Below, in pieces: positions 45,602 to 56,344 of a stretch of DNA of 64,000 nt. Source of the DNA: Meconema thalassinum (lineage: Eukaryota > Arthropoda > Insecta > Orthoptera > Tettigoniidae); NCBI GenBank assembly GCA_946902985.2, contig OX336389.2, positions 174,416,704-174,480,703 of the forward strand, read 5' to 3'. Position 1 is the first letter of the stretch. Each line of letters begins with the position of its first letter. The translations under genes and the position numbers were made by a program. Under the pieces are notes generated by a model that had not been told where the DNA came from, did no database searches, and saw nothing but the letters and a program-made list of their open reading frames with translations.

Positions 45602-46998
45602 GTGATCAAGCAACCGGCGGTAACCAAGAAAGAACTAATACTTGACACACTCAACGTAAGGTCTCTGAGAACTGAAGGCAAGGAACTTGAACTGGAAAAT
45701 GCTCTCTTAAACATAAAGTACGACATACTAGGACTTAGTGAAGTAAGACAACTCGGCGAAGGAATCCGAGAAAACCCAAATGGAGACAACTTCAGCTACA
45801 TCGGTGAAACCAAAGGGCAAAAAGGAGTGGGCTTCATGATCTAGAAGCATCTAAAAACAACATTCGGGAAATTCGAGGAATCTCAGAGAGAATTGCGCTA
45901 CTGTCCTTAGATCTAGAAGGGAATACCATCGTAATTATACAAATCTATACCCCCACAGAGAACAGCACAGAGGAGGAAATTGAAAAGTTTTACGAGCAAC
46001 TAGAAGACACACTGGACAACTCCAAAACACAAAGAACGTTCGTAATGGGGGACTTTAATAGTAAAGTAGGAATCAAGGAACATACAGACGAAGCACCTAT
46101 GGGACCATTCGGATACGGAATTAGAAACGGGAGAGGAGACAGATTGATCCAGTTTGCTCAAGGACACAACATGAAAATTGTGAACACCTACTTCAAGAAA
46201 TTGCCAGAGAGTAGATGGACATGGAGAGGCCCGAACGGCAGGACCAAAAACGCAATTGACTTTATACTTACCGACAACTTAAAGGAAGTAATGGATATTC
46301 AAGTGATCAACGGGCTAAAATTCGACACCGACCATAGAATGGTGCGCTTAAAGCTGACCATAAAGAAGAATAGACGGCCATACTTCAAGACCAGAAAAAC
46401 TAGCCCTGGACAGATCAACCAGACCGAATACGCCAAAGAAATCCAGCAAAATCTAAATCACCTTAAGCAACAAAACCACCTAAGCACACAGCACCTCTAC
46501 ACAGAACTCATAAATGGTATAACATCTGCATCTAACAACTCAGCAATACCAAGAAGTAAGAAGGGACGACGCGATAAGCTAAAAGACAGTACCAAACGCC
46601 TAATCGAGGAAAGGGAAATATTGAAAGCACAAGCTGTAGATAACAACCAGAAAAAGTTAGAGTAAGAGCAGCTTAATAAGCGCACAAAAAGGGAAATTAG
46701 AAAGGACATTCGAGACCACAACACAGAAATCATCAGAAAGTACGCAGAAGATTCAAAATCCATAAGAAAGATGAGAAAATAAATAGCACCAGACAAACAA
46801 TGGATGCTTGGAGTGAAAGACAAAAGAGGTAAAAGTCAAGCAACAAGAGAGGAAATAACGAAACAGGCCACAGACTTCTACAGAGAGCTGTACTCCAGTA
46901 CACACCAAAGAAGAGACTCAGACCAAAATGATAAGGGGCTGGAGGAACTACACGACGAAGAAATTCCTCCCAACATGACCAGTGAAGTTAGAGCATAA
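45602..46998 (+). pseudogene. LINE E ORF2 endonuclease and linker
   Basis: N-terminus: LILDTLNVRSLRTEGKELEL, then YDILGLSEVRQLG (catalytic Glu of the AP endonuclease). A TAG follows at 45842. After a shift: VMGDFNSKVGIKEH (Asp and Asn), ESRWTWRGPNGRTKNAIDFI and FDTDHRMVRLKL (final Asp-His). The linker is Lys-rich with stops near 46663 and 46780. A last shift occurs at about 46998. The domain nicks target DNA; all main catalytic residues are readable although the frame is broken. Confidence 0.85.
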
Positions 46999-47057
46999 AG
47001 GAGGCGAAAAACGAGAAATGCCCCGGAGAGGATGCCATCAACAACGAATATCTGAAA

Positions 47058-48425
47058 ATGGATGGTGATGATCTCATAGAAGTGATAACAAGGCTATTCA
47101 ACATGATACTTGAAACAGAAGAAATTCCAACAGAATGGAAACAGAGCGTTAATTTTCTGCTTCACAAGAAAGGCGCTAAAGATGACATTAATAACTACAG
47201 ACCAATCAGTTTAATGGCCAGTCTCTACAAACTTTTCACGAAAATCATGACTAGAAGGATGTCTAAACTACTAGATGAAAACCAGGCAGTGGAACAAGCC
47301 GGTTTTAGGACAGGCTTTAGCACAATTGACCACCTGCAAGCAATGAACCAGCTCTTGGAAAAAACGCAGGAATTTAATCTCGAACTATACATTGCATTCG
47401 TAGACTATAGCAAAGCCTTCGATTCTGTGGAGCGTAGTTGTGTGCTAGAGGCATTGAGAAGCCAAGGCATACAAAAGAGATATGTCAGACTACTGGAAAA
47501 GCTTTACGAAGGCTGCCAAGCGAGGGTAAGAACGCAGAGGGAGGGTGCGAACATCAACTTAGAGAGAGGCGTGAAACAAGGCGACCCCCTCTCACCAAAG
47601 TTGTTCACATGCCTACTGGAGAACCAATTTAGGAAGTTGGAATGGGACAACAAATACGGCATCGAAATAAACGGGGAAAGGCTGACACACTTACGGTTCG
47701 CAGACTACATTGCACTGCTAGCAAAATCGGCAACAGACTTGGAACAAATGCTAGCGGACCTGGACACTGTCAGTAAAGAAGTAGGTCTATCTATGAACCC
47801 CCTAAAAACAAAACTGATGACCAACTCACTGGAAGTACAAATCCTCATCAATGGCAAACCACAAGCGTACACACAGGAATACGTCTATCTTGGACAAAAC
47901 CTGTCATTTGACTGCTCCCAGGAGAAGGAAATCAAGAAACGAGTTGGACAAGCATGGAAGAAGTTCTGGTCCTTAAAATGTATACTGATGGACAAATCCC
48001 AGAAGATAAGACTAAAGTCAGAAGTGCTAGAAAAGTGTGTAATACCGGTACTGCTATACCGCTGTCAAACCTGGGCTTTAACAGAGAAGCAAAGGCAAAC
48101 AATTCGGGTATGTCAACGCAAAATGGAACGGAAGATCCTTCAAGTTTCCTTGAGGGACAGATTACGAAACGAGGAGATAAGAAGAACTGCCATGAAAGAT
48201 GCTATGACAACAGCTGACAGGCTAAAATGGAAGTGGGGAGGCCACGCGGCCAGAATGAAAGACGATCGATGGACACACAAGCTAACGGTATGGGACCCCA
48301 GGACAGGAAGAAGGAACGTGGGTAGACAGAGGACCCGCTGGGATGACTCAATCGTAAGGAAGACAGGCAAACACTGGACGAGGATAGCAAGGGAGAGACA
48401 AGAATGGAGACGTATGGAACTATAA
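47058..48425 (+). pseudogene. LINE E ORF2 RT and C-terminus, FADD changed to FADY
   Basis: An open run of 455 codons. Order: IPTEWKQSVNFLLHKKG, NNYRPISLMASLYKLF, VEQAGFRTGFSTIDHL, motif A IAFVDYSKAFDSVER, GVKQGDPLSPKLFTCLLE, the catalytic box LRFADYIALLA, YVYLGQNLSFD, LLYRCQTWAL, then RLKWKWGGHAARM and a W..R..WRRMEL end. The second catalytic Asp of the palm is Tyr (GAC to TAC, near 47706). This should abolish DNA synthesis even though the frame is open. Confidence 0.9.
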
Positions 48426-48724
48426 GAAGTGAAGAGAAGGAGAGTTTCAACAACGAAAGATGCTGGTAGACAGCACACTTATGACATGAAGGATACACTT
48501 CTGCAACCTGTTACAAGCCAAACAACGCACGTAAAGAGAAGTGAAATGTAGAGTTAGTGAAGTGAACTACAGTGAAGTGTAGCAAGTGGAGTAAAAACTT
48601 GTACACAACTCCTTAGGACTTGCTCGCTTAACGAGTTTAAACCAGAGCACGTCCCTGTTCGCAGGAGGCCTTTGCCCTTATGGGATTATCTAGGCTATAT
48701 TTATTATTATTATTATATTATATA
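48426..48724 (+). other. LINE E 3' UTR and ATT tail
   Basis: Untranslated region after the ORF2 stop, ending TTTATTATTATTATTAT. It is likely recognised by the element RT in active relatives. Confidence 0.7.
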
Positions 48725-48739
48725 CAATTGCATTCTTTC

Positions 48740-49215
48740 TGTGAAAGGAATGTCGCCTGGAACAACAATGCCATTCTGAACAAGTATAGGTAGGACGTCC
48801 CTGTTGGAATATGTGACCATGGTTTGTGTTGGTCACACTGGTAATCAGTAAACCTGTTCCGTAGAGATATGTTTCTCTTTTTGTTTTGTTTTGGTGTGTA
48901 TACAAGAATGTTGTATCACCTTGTTCGTTCAGTTCTAGTAAATGTCAAGTACATTAAACGTATGCTCCATTTCAATTGTCTGTGTGCCTCGTAATCCTAC
49001 AGGCCCAAGGTCAGGCCATATGTACGAACTGCTGTTACCCAGCATGCTTAGCGACGATATGAGAAACGACAATAAACTTCACACCCGACTGAATGTTTCA
49101 AAGAATTCAGACAGCAATGCTAATTTGAGGTACAGATGGAGGTCACAGCTGATTATTAGAATGAATGGTAGGACTTTCACGTCAGGTTTAAAACGTCGCT
49201 TATATGTATGATGAT
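48740..49215. other. no recognisable feature
   Basis: Short frames only. No repeat partner found. Confidence 0.35.
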
Positions 49216-49219
49216 TATT

Positions 49220-49758
49220 GGAGATTGTTTCAAGAGTTTAAACTTGTAATTCTATTGCTCCGAGCAGGGATGAATGATCAAGTCGTTTTCAATATGTAAG
49301 ACGTCCTCTTATTTATCAAATTAAACAGCAAGTATCATCAAAAGGTGCCTGGCAAGCAAAGAAATAACACAATAATGGTTTACACACTCAGTTACAAACT
49401 TCTTCTATTATTATGAACATTTTTTAACTTAAGATGTGCTTCCATACAACATATAACCTCATTCAAATACAAGTTGAAAAATACATATTAGATAAGTCGA
49501 CAATGTCATACCTTTTGACTCTACAGCATAAAGCATGTTTATGAGTTATCAAAAACTTCCCTACAATTTTGATGGCCGATTGCTTCAGATTTCACAGACA
49601 ATATCTTACACATACATTTCGCCATTGGCTGTACATCTCCTTTTGGTTTAAAACCATTGCCAACTTATAAAAGTAAAATACATTTTTGATCACATTGCTG
49701 CCAACTTGGCTTTGCAGTAGAGGTTATAGTCAGTTGTAAACATAATTAAATTACAACA
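49220..49758 (-). repeat. copia 3' LTR (start defined, end approximate)
   Basis: On the minus strand the LTR begins TGTTGTAATTTAATTATG at 49758, just after a polypurine tract TAAGGAGGAG (49759-49768) that follows the pol stop. The far end is not fixed because no second LTR is present; a CA near 49224 is one candidate. Confidence 0.55.
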
Positions 49759-49769
49759 CTCCTCCTTAA

Positions 49770-50384
49770 CTATTTTACAACGAAGCGATTCAAACAATTT
49801 TGTATTGAGGGGTTGGTCAGGATATCAGCAAGTTGCTTGGAGCTCCGGACATGATTGAGAGCAACAGTTTTGCCCACGTGTTCCTGGATGAATTTGCGTG
49901 GAATCTCTATGTGTTTCTTTCCTTTTGTAGTCTTCCCCTCGTGTGCATTGTGCAGCATGTGGATTGCTGCCTGTTTGTCAACAAACAGCGTGACTGGTTT
50001 GTCTGACTTCAACATTTCGAGTTCCAGTCCAGTTGTCTTGGTTCAGCTGATGTCATCTATAGATGAGACTGCTGCTCGGTATTCTGCTTCAGCTGTTGAC
50101 GTAGCAATGAGTCGATGCGTCTGTGTGTACCAAATGATTGGTCCTCCTATCAACAGTGGAACACCACTTGTTGAGCGTCCTGTTACGGTGTCCCCACCGT
50201 AGTCTGAATCTGTATATGCCACAAGTTTGTCGTGTCCATTGAAGAAAATTCCATAGTCTGGCGTTCCCTTCAAATACTGAAATACCTTCTTCACCATTTG
50301 CCAGTGGCTCTGCATGGCTTTGCCGTTGAAGTGGCTCAAGTTGCTCACTGCGTAGCAGATATGCGGTCGGGATATTGTAGCCAA
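49770..50384 (-). pseudogene. copia RNase H, interrupted by one stop
   Basis: First part (50384-50043): RPHICYAVSNLSHFNGK, HWQMVKKVFQYLKGTPDYGI, AYTDSDYGGDTVTGRSTSGV (Asp), STAEAEYRAAVSS (Glu). A TGA follows at about 50043. The second part (50015-49770) reads VTLFVDKQAAIHMLHN (Asp), KKHIEIPRKFIQEHV and QLADILTNPS. The catalytic acidic residues are all readable. It removes the RNA strand during reverse transcription. Confidence 0.88.
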
Positions 50385-51240
50385 TCAGAGTAGATTTCCC
50401 ACTGCTTATCGATAGGAATTGTAGGTGGCGATGGTCTGTCGTTGATTCGATCTTCTTCGTTTGTCACCATTCCTTTCTGCATGGGTGTTGAACTTGGGTT
50501 GCAAGTGTCGAACCGAAAACGGTTGATGATCTTTCTGGTGTATCCAGGCTGGTTCATAAAAATTACTTCCTTTTCTATTGTGACTTCAATACTTAGGTAC
50601 GTGAATTGCTTCTGAACTGATCGTTGGTAAGTGATTTCAAATTCCCGATTTATGACATCCAAGATTTCAAAGATTTCTTCTTCATTATATCCAGCGATGA
50701 GCCCGTCGTCGACGAGCCATCATCAAATTTATCTTCTCGTTATAGTAAATGCAGGGGTCATCGTCGGTGTTCACTAGTCCAAGTTTCCTCTCAAGAAAAT
50801 CTGACATTTACTCATTCCACTTTCTTGGTGCTTGCTTTAGTCCATATATGCTTTTTCATTAGTTTGCAGACTCTGCCAGTACCATCTTCAAATCCTTCAG
50901 GTTGATACATGTACAAGTTCTCCTATAAGTCTCCGTGCAAGAAGGCTATCTTCACATCAAAGGGAACAAGTTTCATCTTCTCTGTAGCGGCATGACTAAG
51001 AATCAGTGCAATTGAAGCATGGTCTGCTACTGGACTAAAGGTTTCTGAATAGTCAACTCCTTCTTCCTGCTCAAAGCCACGTGCTTCCAGTCGTGCTTTC
51101 ATTCTCCCATCAGGCTTTTCTCGTAACACCCAGCGGCAGGTCAGGGGTCGAACTTCTCTGGACATTTCACTAATTTCCAAGTTTCCATCTTCTGTAAGGA
51201 TTCAAATTCTTCTGTCATGGCTTTCAGCCACTTGGCAGCT
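50345..51240 (-). pseudogene. copia RT, frameshifted
   Basis: The opening segment (51180-50923) reads LTCRWVLREKPDGRMKARLE, then GVDYSETFSPVADHASI and VPFDVKIAFLHGDL (catalytic Asp in 'DVK.AFL'). Frame breaks follow. VDDGLIAG near 50690-50715 keeps the second catalytic pair. The last part (50662-50345) has YLSIEVTIEKEVIFMNQPGY and STPMQKG. Confidence 0.85.
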
Positions 51241-51499
51241 TTCAACGCTTTGGAAATAGAGATATCCTAGATTTCTCCTATCATGGCTAAGTTGGCACTC
51301 TTTCCTCCCCGTAGGTAGCCCATGACGTAGTCTGATAGTTTGGCATGTAGCTGAATATTTTAATGATTGCGCAGACCTGGTCTTCTTGGTTGTTCATCTT
51401 CTTTTCTGTCTTCTTCTCTTTCTTCGTTTCTGTCTTGTCTCAGGTCTATGCCGTCTTCAATCAACTCGTTCTCGTTGTTCACGGCCATTTCAACATCTG

Positions 51500-52591
51500 T
51501 CAGGTTTCGCTCATCTTTTTTCTTTCATTAAACACGACGTTGTCTGAACTTACAACATCACGTTCTTCAAGCAGATAGACTCTGTAGGATGGAGAGTCTA
51601 TGTCGTATCCAACAAATATACCTTTCCTAGACTTCGTGTCAAGCTTGCTTCTCTTGTGGTTGGGAGTCAAAACGTAGCAGTCACATCCGAAGGTTTTCAG
51701 TTTGTTCATGTTGGCCTGTTGTCCAAACCATAGGTTGGCTGGACTCTCTCCTTTGACCGAACTTGTGCCAGTATGGTTGATCGTGAACACAGAATACTTC
51801 ACTGCTTCTGCCCACAAATTTTCCTTCAGGTTTCGTGCATGAATTGCTGTCCTTGCTGACTCCACAGTTATTCTCATTTCACGTTCCACTCTACCGTTCT
51901 GTTCTGGGGTGTAAGCTGTTGAAAAAGTGTGAAAGACACATGGCTCCTCCAGCAGCTTACGTGTGTTGGCATTCTTGATCTCGGTTCCATTATCTGTTCG
52001 TAGAATTTTCACCTTTCTTCCGAATCGGTTTTCCACCAGCTTCATGAAAACACCATGTTTGGCTGTGGCTTCCTCCTTCGTCTTCAAGGAGTATACTGTT
52101 CGGAAATGTGAAAAATCATCCTTGAAAAGCAAGAAGTATTTTGATCCTCCTAGCGATGGTGTAGCCATCTCTCCCATATCTGCATGGACCAGATCCAATG
52201 GTTGGGTAGCAAACTTCTCGTTCAGTCGGTGAGATACCCGATGTTGTTTCCCGTAGGTGCATCCTTCGCAGACTCTGTCGTTCCAATCATCAACGTATGG
52301 AATGCCATTCCTGTCCAAAGCATCCTTCACATACTTCAGGTTTTGGTGTGCGAGCCTCTCGTGCCAGGTTACGATCGAGGTGGCTACCATACAGGCTTCA
52401 GACTTCTCCTGGCGTAGTATCATTCTGTGCAGGTTACCTTCACTGACTGCCATGGCCATAATTTCACGATGATCAGACGTTTCAACTTTCAAATATTGAC
52501 TTATCTTTGTTTGCAGTTTGGACATAACCTCTGTCGAGTATCTGACTGACAGATATCTAATTGTGGTTGAGCTTAGGCGCGTAAAGCACAT
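51500..52591 (-). pseudogene. copia integrase
   Basis: A run of 363 codons. The zinc-binding HHCC domain reads WHERLAHQNLKYV and VCEGCTYGKQHR. Catalytic DDE: LDLVHADMGE, KILRTDNGTEIK, and TPEQNGRVEREMR carrying the Glu. The C-terminal segment has LKTFGCDCYVL, RKGIFVGYD and SDNVVFNE, typical of copia. All catalytic residues are intact. The protein would insert the cDNA. Confidence 0.92.
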
Positions 52592-52689
52592 CCTTCGGGA
52601 TGACCTTGTACCATTCTGTTCCGTTGAACGCCAGTAGTGTCAATTGGACAGTTCTGCTTTATTTCTTTTGATCCCTCCTCGTATCATCC

Positions 52690-53640
52690 CCGAACCTGAT
52701 ATCTCGCTATCCAATAATGGGATTTGAACATACAGGGTGTCCTAGAGCTTGTAGTAATACCACCTCTTTTCCTATAGCCTCTGTTATTTAATTAAAGAAC
52801 CCAAAATCTAATAGGTCATCCGCTTTTTAGTATCTTGCTAACCAATAATCGGATTTAAACATATGGGGTGTCTTAGGACTCGTGGTGAATCCTCCTTTCC
52901 TATGGACAACTTATTTCCACCCCAAAATAAAAACTACCCATACCCTTGGGGTGAAATAGTATTTTTTTGTAAGCATGCGCACTTGAGGGCTTTTGTAAGA
53001 GAGCGGGCTTTTTAAATGATTATTCATAGATGAGTTTTTTAAAATATTTATTAAAGAACCAAAAAACTAATAGGTCATCCGCTTTTTAGTATCTCGCTAA
53101 CCAATAATGCGATTTAAGCATATGGGGTGTCGTAGGACTCGTGGTGAACCCCCCCCCCCCCCCCACTTTCCTATGGACAACGTATTTCCACCCTAAAATA
53201 AAAACTTCCCTTACCCGGGGGTAAAATATTGATTTTTTGTATGCACGCGCACTTGGAGGGCTTTTGTAAGAAGGCGGGCTTTTTAAATGAAAATGAAAAT
53301 GAAAATCCACAGCCTGCTTCCAGTCTCCGACCGGGTCAGGAATGGAATGAATGAAGCCCCTATCTAGCGGCGAGGATACTTTTTAAATGATTATTTATAA
53401 ATGAGTTTTTATAGTATTTATTAAAGAACCAAAAAACTAATAGGTCATCCGCTTTTTAGTATCTCGCTAACCAATAATGCGATTTAAACATATGGGGTGC
53501 CGTAGGACTCGTGGTGAACTCTCCTTTTCTATTGATGAGGTATGTACACCCCAAAATAAAAACTACCCTTACCCCGGGGAGGGGGGGATACTATTTTTTT
53601 TTGTATGAGTGCGCACTGACGGCTTTTGTCAAAAGGGTCT
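52690..53640. repeat. tandem repeats of about 260 bp
   Basis: Units are marked by TTAAAGAACC at 52792, 53051 and 53421, each followed by CTAATAGGTCATCCGC and CATATGGGGTG. The 53051-53421 spacing (370) drops to about 270 once the 88-bp SINE piece plus its 12-bp duplication is removed. A partial earlier unit starts near 52700. Runs of C or G (53150-53164) vary in length between units. Confidence 0.85.
53291..53378 (-). mobile_element. 5'-truncated SINE (family II) inserted in a tandem unit
   Basis: Flanked by a 12-bp duplication CTTTTTAAATGA (53279-53290, 53379-53390). It matches the 3' part of the complete copy at 57547-57877 (CCACAGCCTGCTTCCAGTCT, then CAGGAATGGAATGAATGAAG). Its tail reads TTTTCATTTTCATTTTCA on the minus strand. 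Confidence 0.92.
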
Positions 53641-53865
53641 AACTACACTTTTGTTAAGATTTTCTGAACCCCTGATGGGATTTTTTCATAGGCAGTATCC
53701 TAGCAGTTGGGGTGACGCCCCGTTTTTGAATGTATGATTCATTTTTGTCAAAAGGGCCTAACTACACTTTGGTTAATACCTCGAGAACCAATCATGCTAG
53801 GGACTTGTATGAGGGGTCCTAGCACTTGGGGTGACCTCCCCCTTTGGGGGTGAAACTACCACCCC
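53629..53865. repeat. tandem repeats of about 118 bp
   Basis: GTCAAAAGGG(T/C)CTAACTACA begins units near 53629 and 53747. Each ends with a phrase close to TTGGGGTGAC(G/C)(C/T)CCC. These follow directly after the 260-bp units. Confidence 0.8.
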
Positions 53866-54310
53866 ACAATTGAAAAATCAATATCTTAAAAACTAAGAAT
53901 CCTAAAATTAGGCGTGATAGTTCAAAAAATAGGTGATGAAATAAGCTTTTACCTCGGTTGGCCAGTTCACCCCTAAAACAGTAAATGGTCATATTATGGG
54001 AAAACACGTGTTAAACACTTAAAAATGATAAATGAACCTAGGATCTTTTGTTTTTGATAAAATATAGCAGGGGGTGAAAACTACCCCCAAATTGAAAAAA
54101 CGATACCTTGGAAACTATGAATCCTAAAATTAGGTGTGATAGCTTAAAAATAGGTCATGACATACGCTTTTACATGGATAGGTTATTTCACCCCTAAAAC
54201 AGTAAATAGTGATGTTACAGGGGGGGGGGAGGGGAGGTGTTAAACGTGTAAAAATGTTAAATGAACCTAAGATTTTTGTTTTTCATGAAAAATAGTTGGG
54301 GGGTTATTAT
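53866..54310. repeat. two tandem units of about 225 bp
   Basis: Units share AATTGAAAAA, GAATCCTAAAATTAGG, TTTCACCCCTAAAACAGTAA or its TTC variant, and AAATGAACCTA. They start near 53867 and 54090. The third repeat type in the same block, with a GGGGGTGAAA.CTACCCCC hinge. Confidence 0.8.
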
Positions 54311-54535
54311 GATTTGAATAAAGCACATTATAGCTATTATGTTTTGTATAAAGCACTTTATATCACTTTAATATGCACACACATCTCAATCTACATCTTA
54401 ACACATTGAGCAATTACAACTAACATCGTCACAGAATAAAAGCGTATATACACTCCGCCCAAGTTCCATAGAGGACATAAACTAGATACATAATAGTCTC
54501 CCCACTTATATAAAAACAAATAAAAGGAACTATTA
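54311..54535. other. AT-rich spacer between tandem repeats and gypsy fragment
   Basis: No feature beyond a short duplicated phrase TATGTTTTGTATAAAGCACTTTAT-like near 54300-54360. Confidence 0.4.
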
Positions 54536-54539
54536 ATAT

Positions 54540-54869
54540 TCATTTGGGCACATAGTCTTGCAGATACTGAGGAGGTCTCCTGTCTTTGGCTGATCTTCTT
54601 AAATAATTATCAGCAGGTGGTGGAAGGCTGTTACGATCAGGGCGTTCATCTGGTTGCAGGATAGTCTGCCTTGTATCATCTGACGTGTGGGTTGCAAGAG
54701 GTATATCATCATTCTCTAGTCTTGGCTGGGTTGGTGTTGGAATATTTGGAACACCAAGCACTGGAGGATTTGTTGGTGCAAAAGTGACATCCTTATATTT
54801 CTTTGGCACGAGATTTGATAATAACTGGTCAACATGCCGCTTTAAAATTCGTCCCGAATCCAATTTCAC
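54540..54869 (-). pseudogene. gypsy pol C-terminal tail
   Basis: Begins in the last integrase wording (SGRILKRHVDQLLSN, the conserved RHVDQL). A Pro/Thr-rich tail follows, ending RRPPQYLQDYVPK-stop. It lies on the far side of the inserted SINE from the rest of the integrase. Confidence 0.8.
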
Positions 54870-54913
54870 ATTATAGTGGCGCTGGCCGAGTTTAGTTTGT
54901 ATAACACCAAACT

Positions 54914-55237
54914 ACCGGATGAGTTAGCCGTGGTCGTTACGGCATGACTGCTGGCAGTCACTCACATCCGGGAGGCGAGGAGGTTCGAACCTCCCCGCCG
55001 GCAACCTTGAAGATGGTCTTATGTGGTTTCCCTTCTTCCTTCCAGGCAAATGCCGGGGTTTGTCCCTAACTATGGGCCACAGCCGCTACCTTCCAACTCC
55101 TCGTCCTTACATTCCAACTTCCCTCTCCAATGGTACTTGTAGCTCACCCATTGGGTGTCCGTCTCGAAGCAGCTACAAAACTGGCGAGCCGAACATGTCC
55201 TCGGACACTCCCGGCACTAAAAGCCATACGCTAAAAA
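54914..55237 (+). mobile_element. complete tRNA-derived SINE (family I)
   Basis: Flanked by an 11-bp duplication AACACCAAACT (54903-54913, 55238-55248). The tRNA-like head has an A-box-like GTTAGCCGTGG and a B box GGTTCGAACC (near 54991). The body contains CCAGGCAAATGCCGGGG and the 3' end ATGGCTTTTAGTGCC (minus-strand reading) shared with 722-911. It ends in a short A tail. Transcription would be by RNA polymerase III. Confidence 0.93.
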
Positions 55238-56016
55238 AACACCAAACTGCCAAATATCACGGTTTTTCTGGTGAATCCGGACTTGCACTCTCTCCCCTAC
55301 TTTGAAAGAGCGAACAGGGGGCGAGAAACTGGATGTAGTCAAGCTCTTTTGGTTTGGAAGTAGAGCATCCAACCGGATACGTAGCCGATGTTTCAAATAT
55401 AGTTCAGCTGGAGACTGTCCACATGCCAATGGCGTTGCTCTGTATTGAAACAAGATGTTCTGTAACTTAGTCAATAATGGTGCCGGGTCATTTACAGCAG
55501 CACGAAGTCGTCTCTTCAAAGTTTTGATGTTTCTCTCGGCTAGCCCATTGGTTGCTGGTTGCCCTGGTGCAATATATTTCTGAAAAATCCCTCTCTCCTT
55601 GCAATAGGATCCGAATACATCTCACTCGTGAAGATAGTGGCATTATCTGACACAAGGACATTCGGGTACCCATGTATGGTAAATATATTGTCAAGCAGAC
55701 TGATAGTAGTTGCAGTGGATGGAGCGTCTTTCACTATTCGGACTTCGACCCACTTGGATTTCGCGTCAACACACATCAAAAAATGGTGGTTATCAAATGG
55801 TCCCGCTTAGTCAATGTGTATGCGTTCCCAATTTTCTCCTGGTTCATCCCAGGGGTGTATTGGAGCTTTTGGTGGATTTGAACGAGTCTCCACGCACTCT
55901 TCACAAGATTTCATAAGCTTCTCAATGTCTTTATCTAATTGCGGCCAGTAGACATATCGTATTGCTAACTGTTTCGTTTTCACAATGCCGAGGTGAGTTA
56001 AATGTAACTCTTCCAA
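55217..56016 (-). pseudogene. gypsy integrase, stop and frameshifts
   Basis: HHCC zinc domain: LHLTHLGIVKTKQLAIR and SCEECVETRSNPP. Then WERIHID, an in-frame TAA at the next codon, then AGPF: the first catalytic Asp lies in HID. MCVDAKSKWVEV and VLVSDNATIFTS follow (second Asp; family DNG reads DNA). A shift precedes GLAERNIKTLKRRLR (third residue Glu). Then ILFQYRATPLACGQSPAELY and a C-terminal GPY/F-like VGERVQVRI. The protein is dead through the stop and shift. Confidence 0.88.
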
Positions 56017-56344
56017 AATTTTTCTTTGTAGTTTCTTTGGGATAGCAATTCGGTCTTGACGGAATAGAATACAATTTTCAACTTATGGCTCATCCAAGGA
56101 TTGAGTTTGAAGACGTTGCAGGGTGGCCCTAAGTTCTGGGTCTAACATAGTCTCTTCACGGATAGTTTCGTACGTAATGGCTTCACTTGACACTTGATGA
56201 ATCGTTTCAGCATAGAGTCTGTGAAACTTCTGCATTTATTGATGTTTCAATGTTTGGCGAGGTAGATGCAACAGGGGCTCGGGATAGGCAATCAACATTT
56301 TCGTTATCTTTCCATTTTCACTCTTACCGTATGGTGTATTCTTT

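Larger units (their letters stand above)
44110..48724 (+). mobile_element. LINE E, full-length but dead non-LTR retrotransposon
   Basis: Flanked by an 11-bp duplication CAATTGCATTC (44099-44109, 48725-48735) and ending in an (ATT)n tail (about 48698-48724). Length is 4.6 kb: 5' UTR (44110-44762), ORF1 (44763 to about 45591), ORF2 (about 45602-48425) and 3' UTR. All expected parts are present, so this is a full-length insertion that decayed in place. Confidence 0.92.
49759..52640 (-). mobile_element. Ty1/copia-type retrotransposon, 5' end missing
   Basis: Minus-strand order: end of gag-pre-integrase, integrase (52591-51500), RT (51180-50345), RNase H (50384-49770), polypurine tract, LTR. Integrase before RT is diagnostic of copia. 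Gag and protease are absent: readable sequence ends near 52640 (KDVLYAPKLNHN-like). Frameshifts are few, so the copy is moderately young. Confidence 0.9.
54540..56340 (-). mobile_element. gypsy-like pol 3' part (integrase), with SINE insertion
   Basis: Minus-strand segments run from just after RNase H (a NVDCLSRAPV-like phrase near 56270-56310) through integrase to the end of pol (54540). RT is not present upstream of 56340. A SINE at 54914-55237 splits the C-terminal region. Neither LTR is seen. Confidence 0.85.

Noticed and set aside
52690..54310. CRISPR-like array
   Set aside because: Units are long (118-260 bp), diverged, contiguous and in eukaryotic TE-rich DNA; no short repeat/spacer pattern or cas genes.
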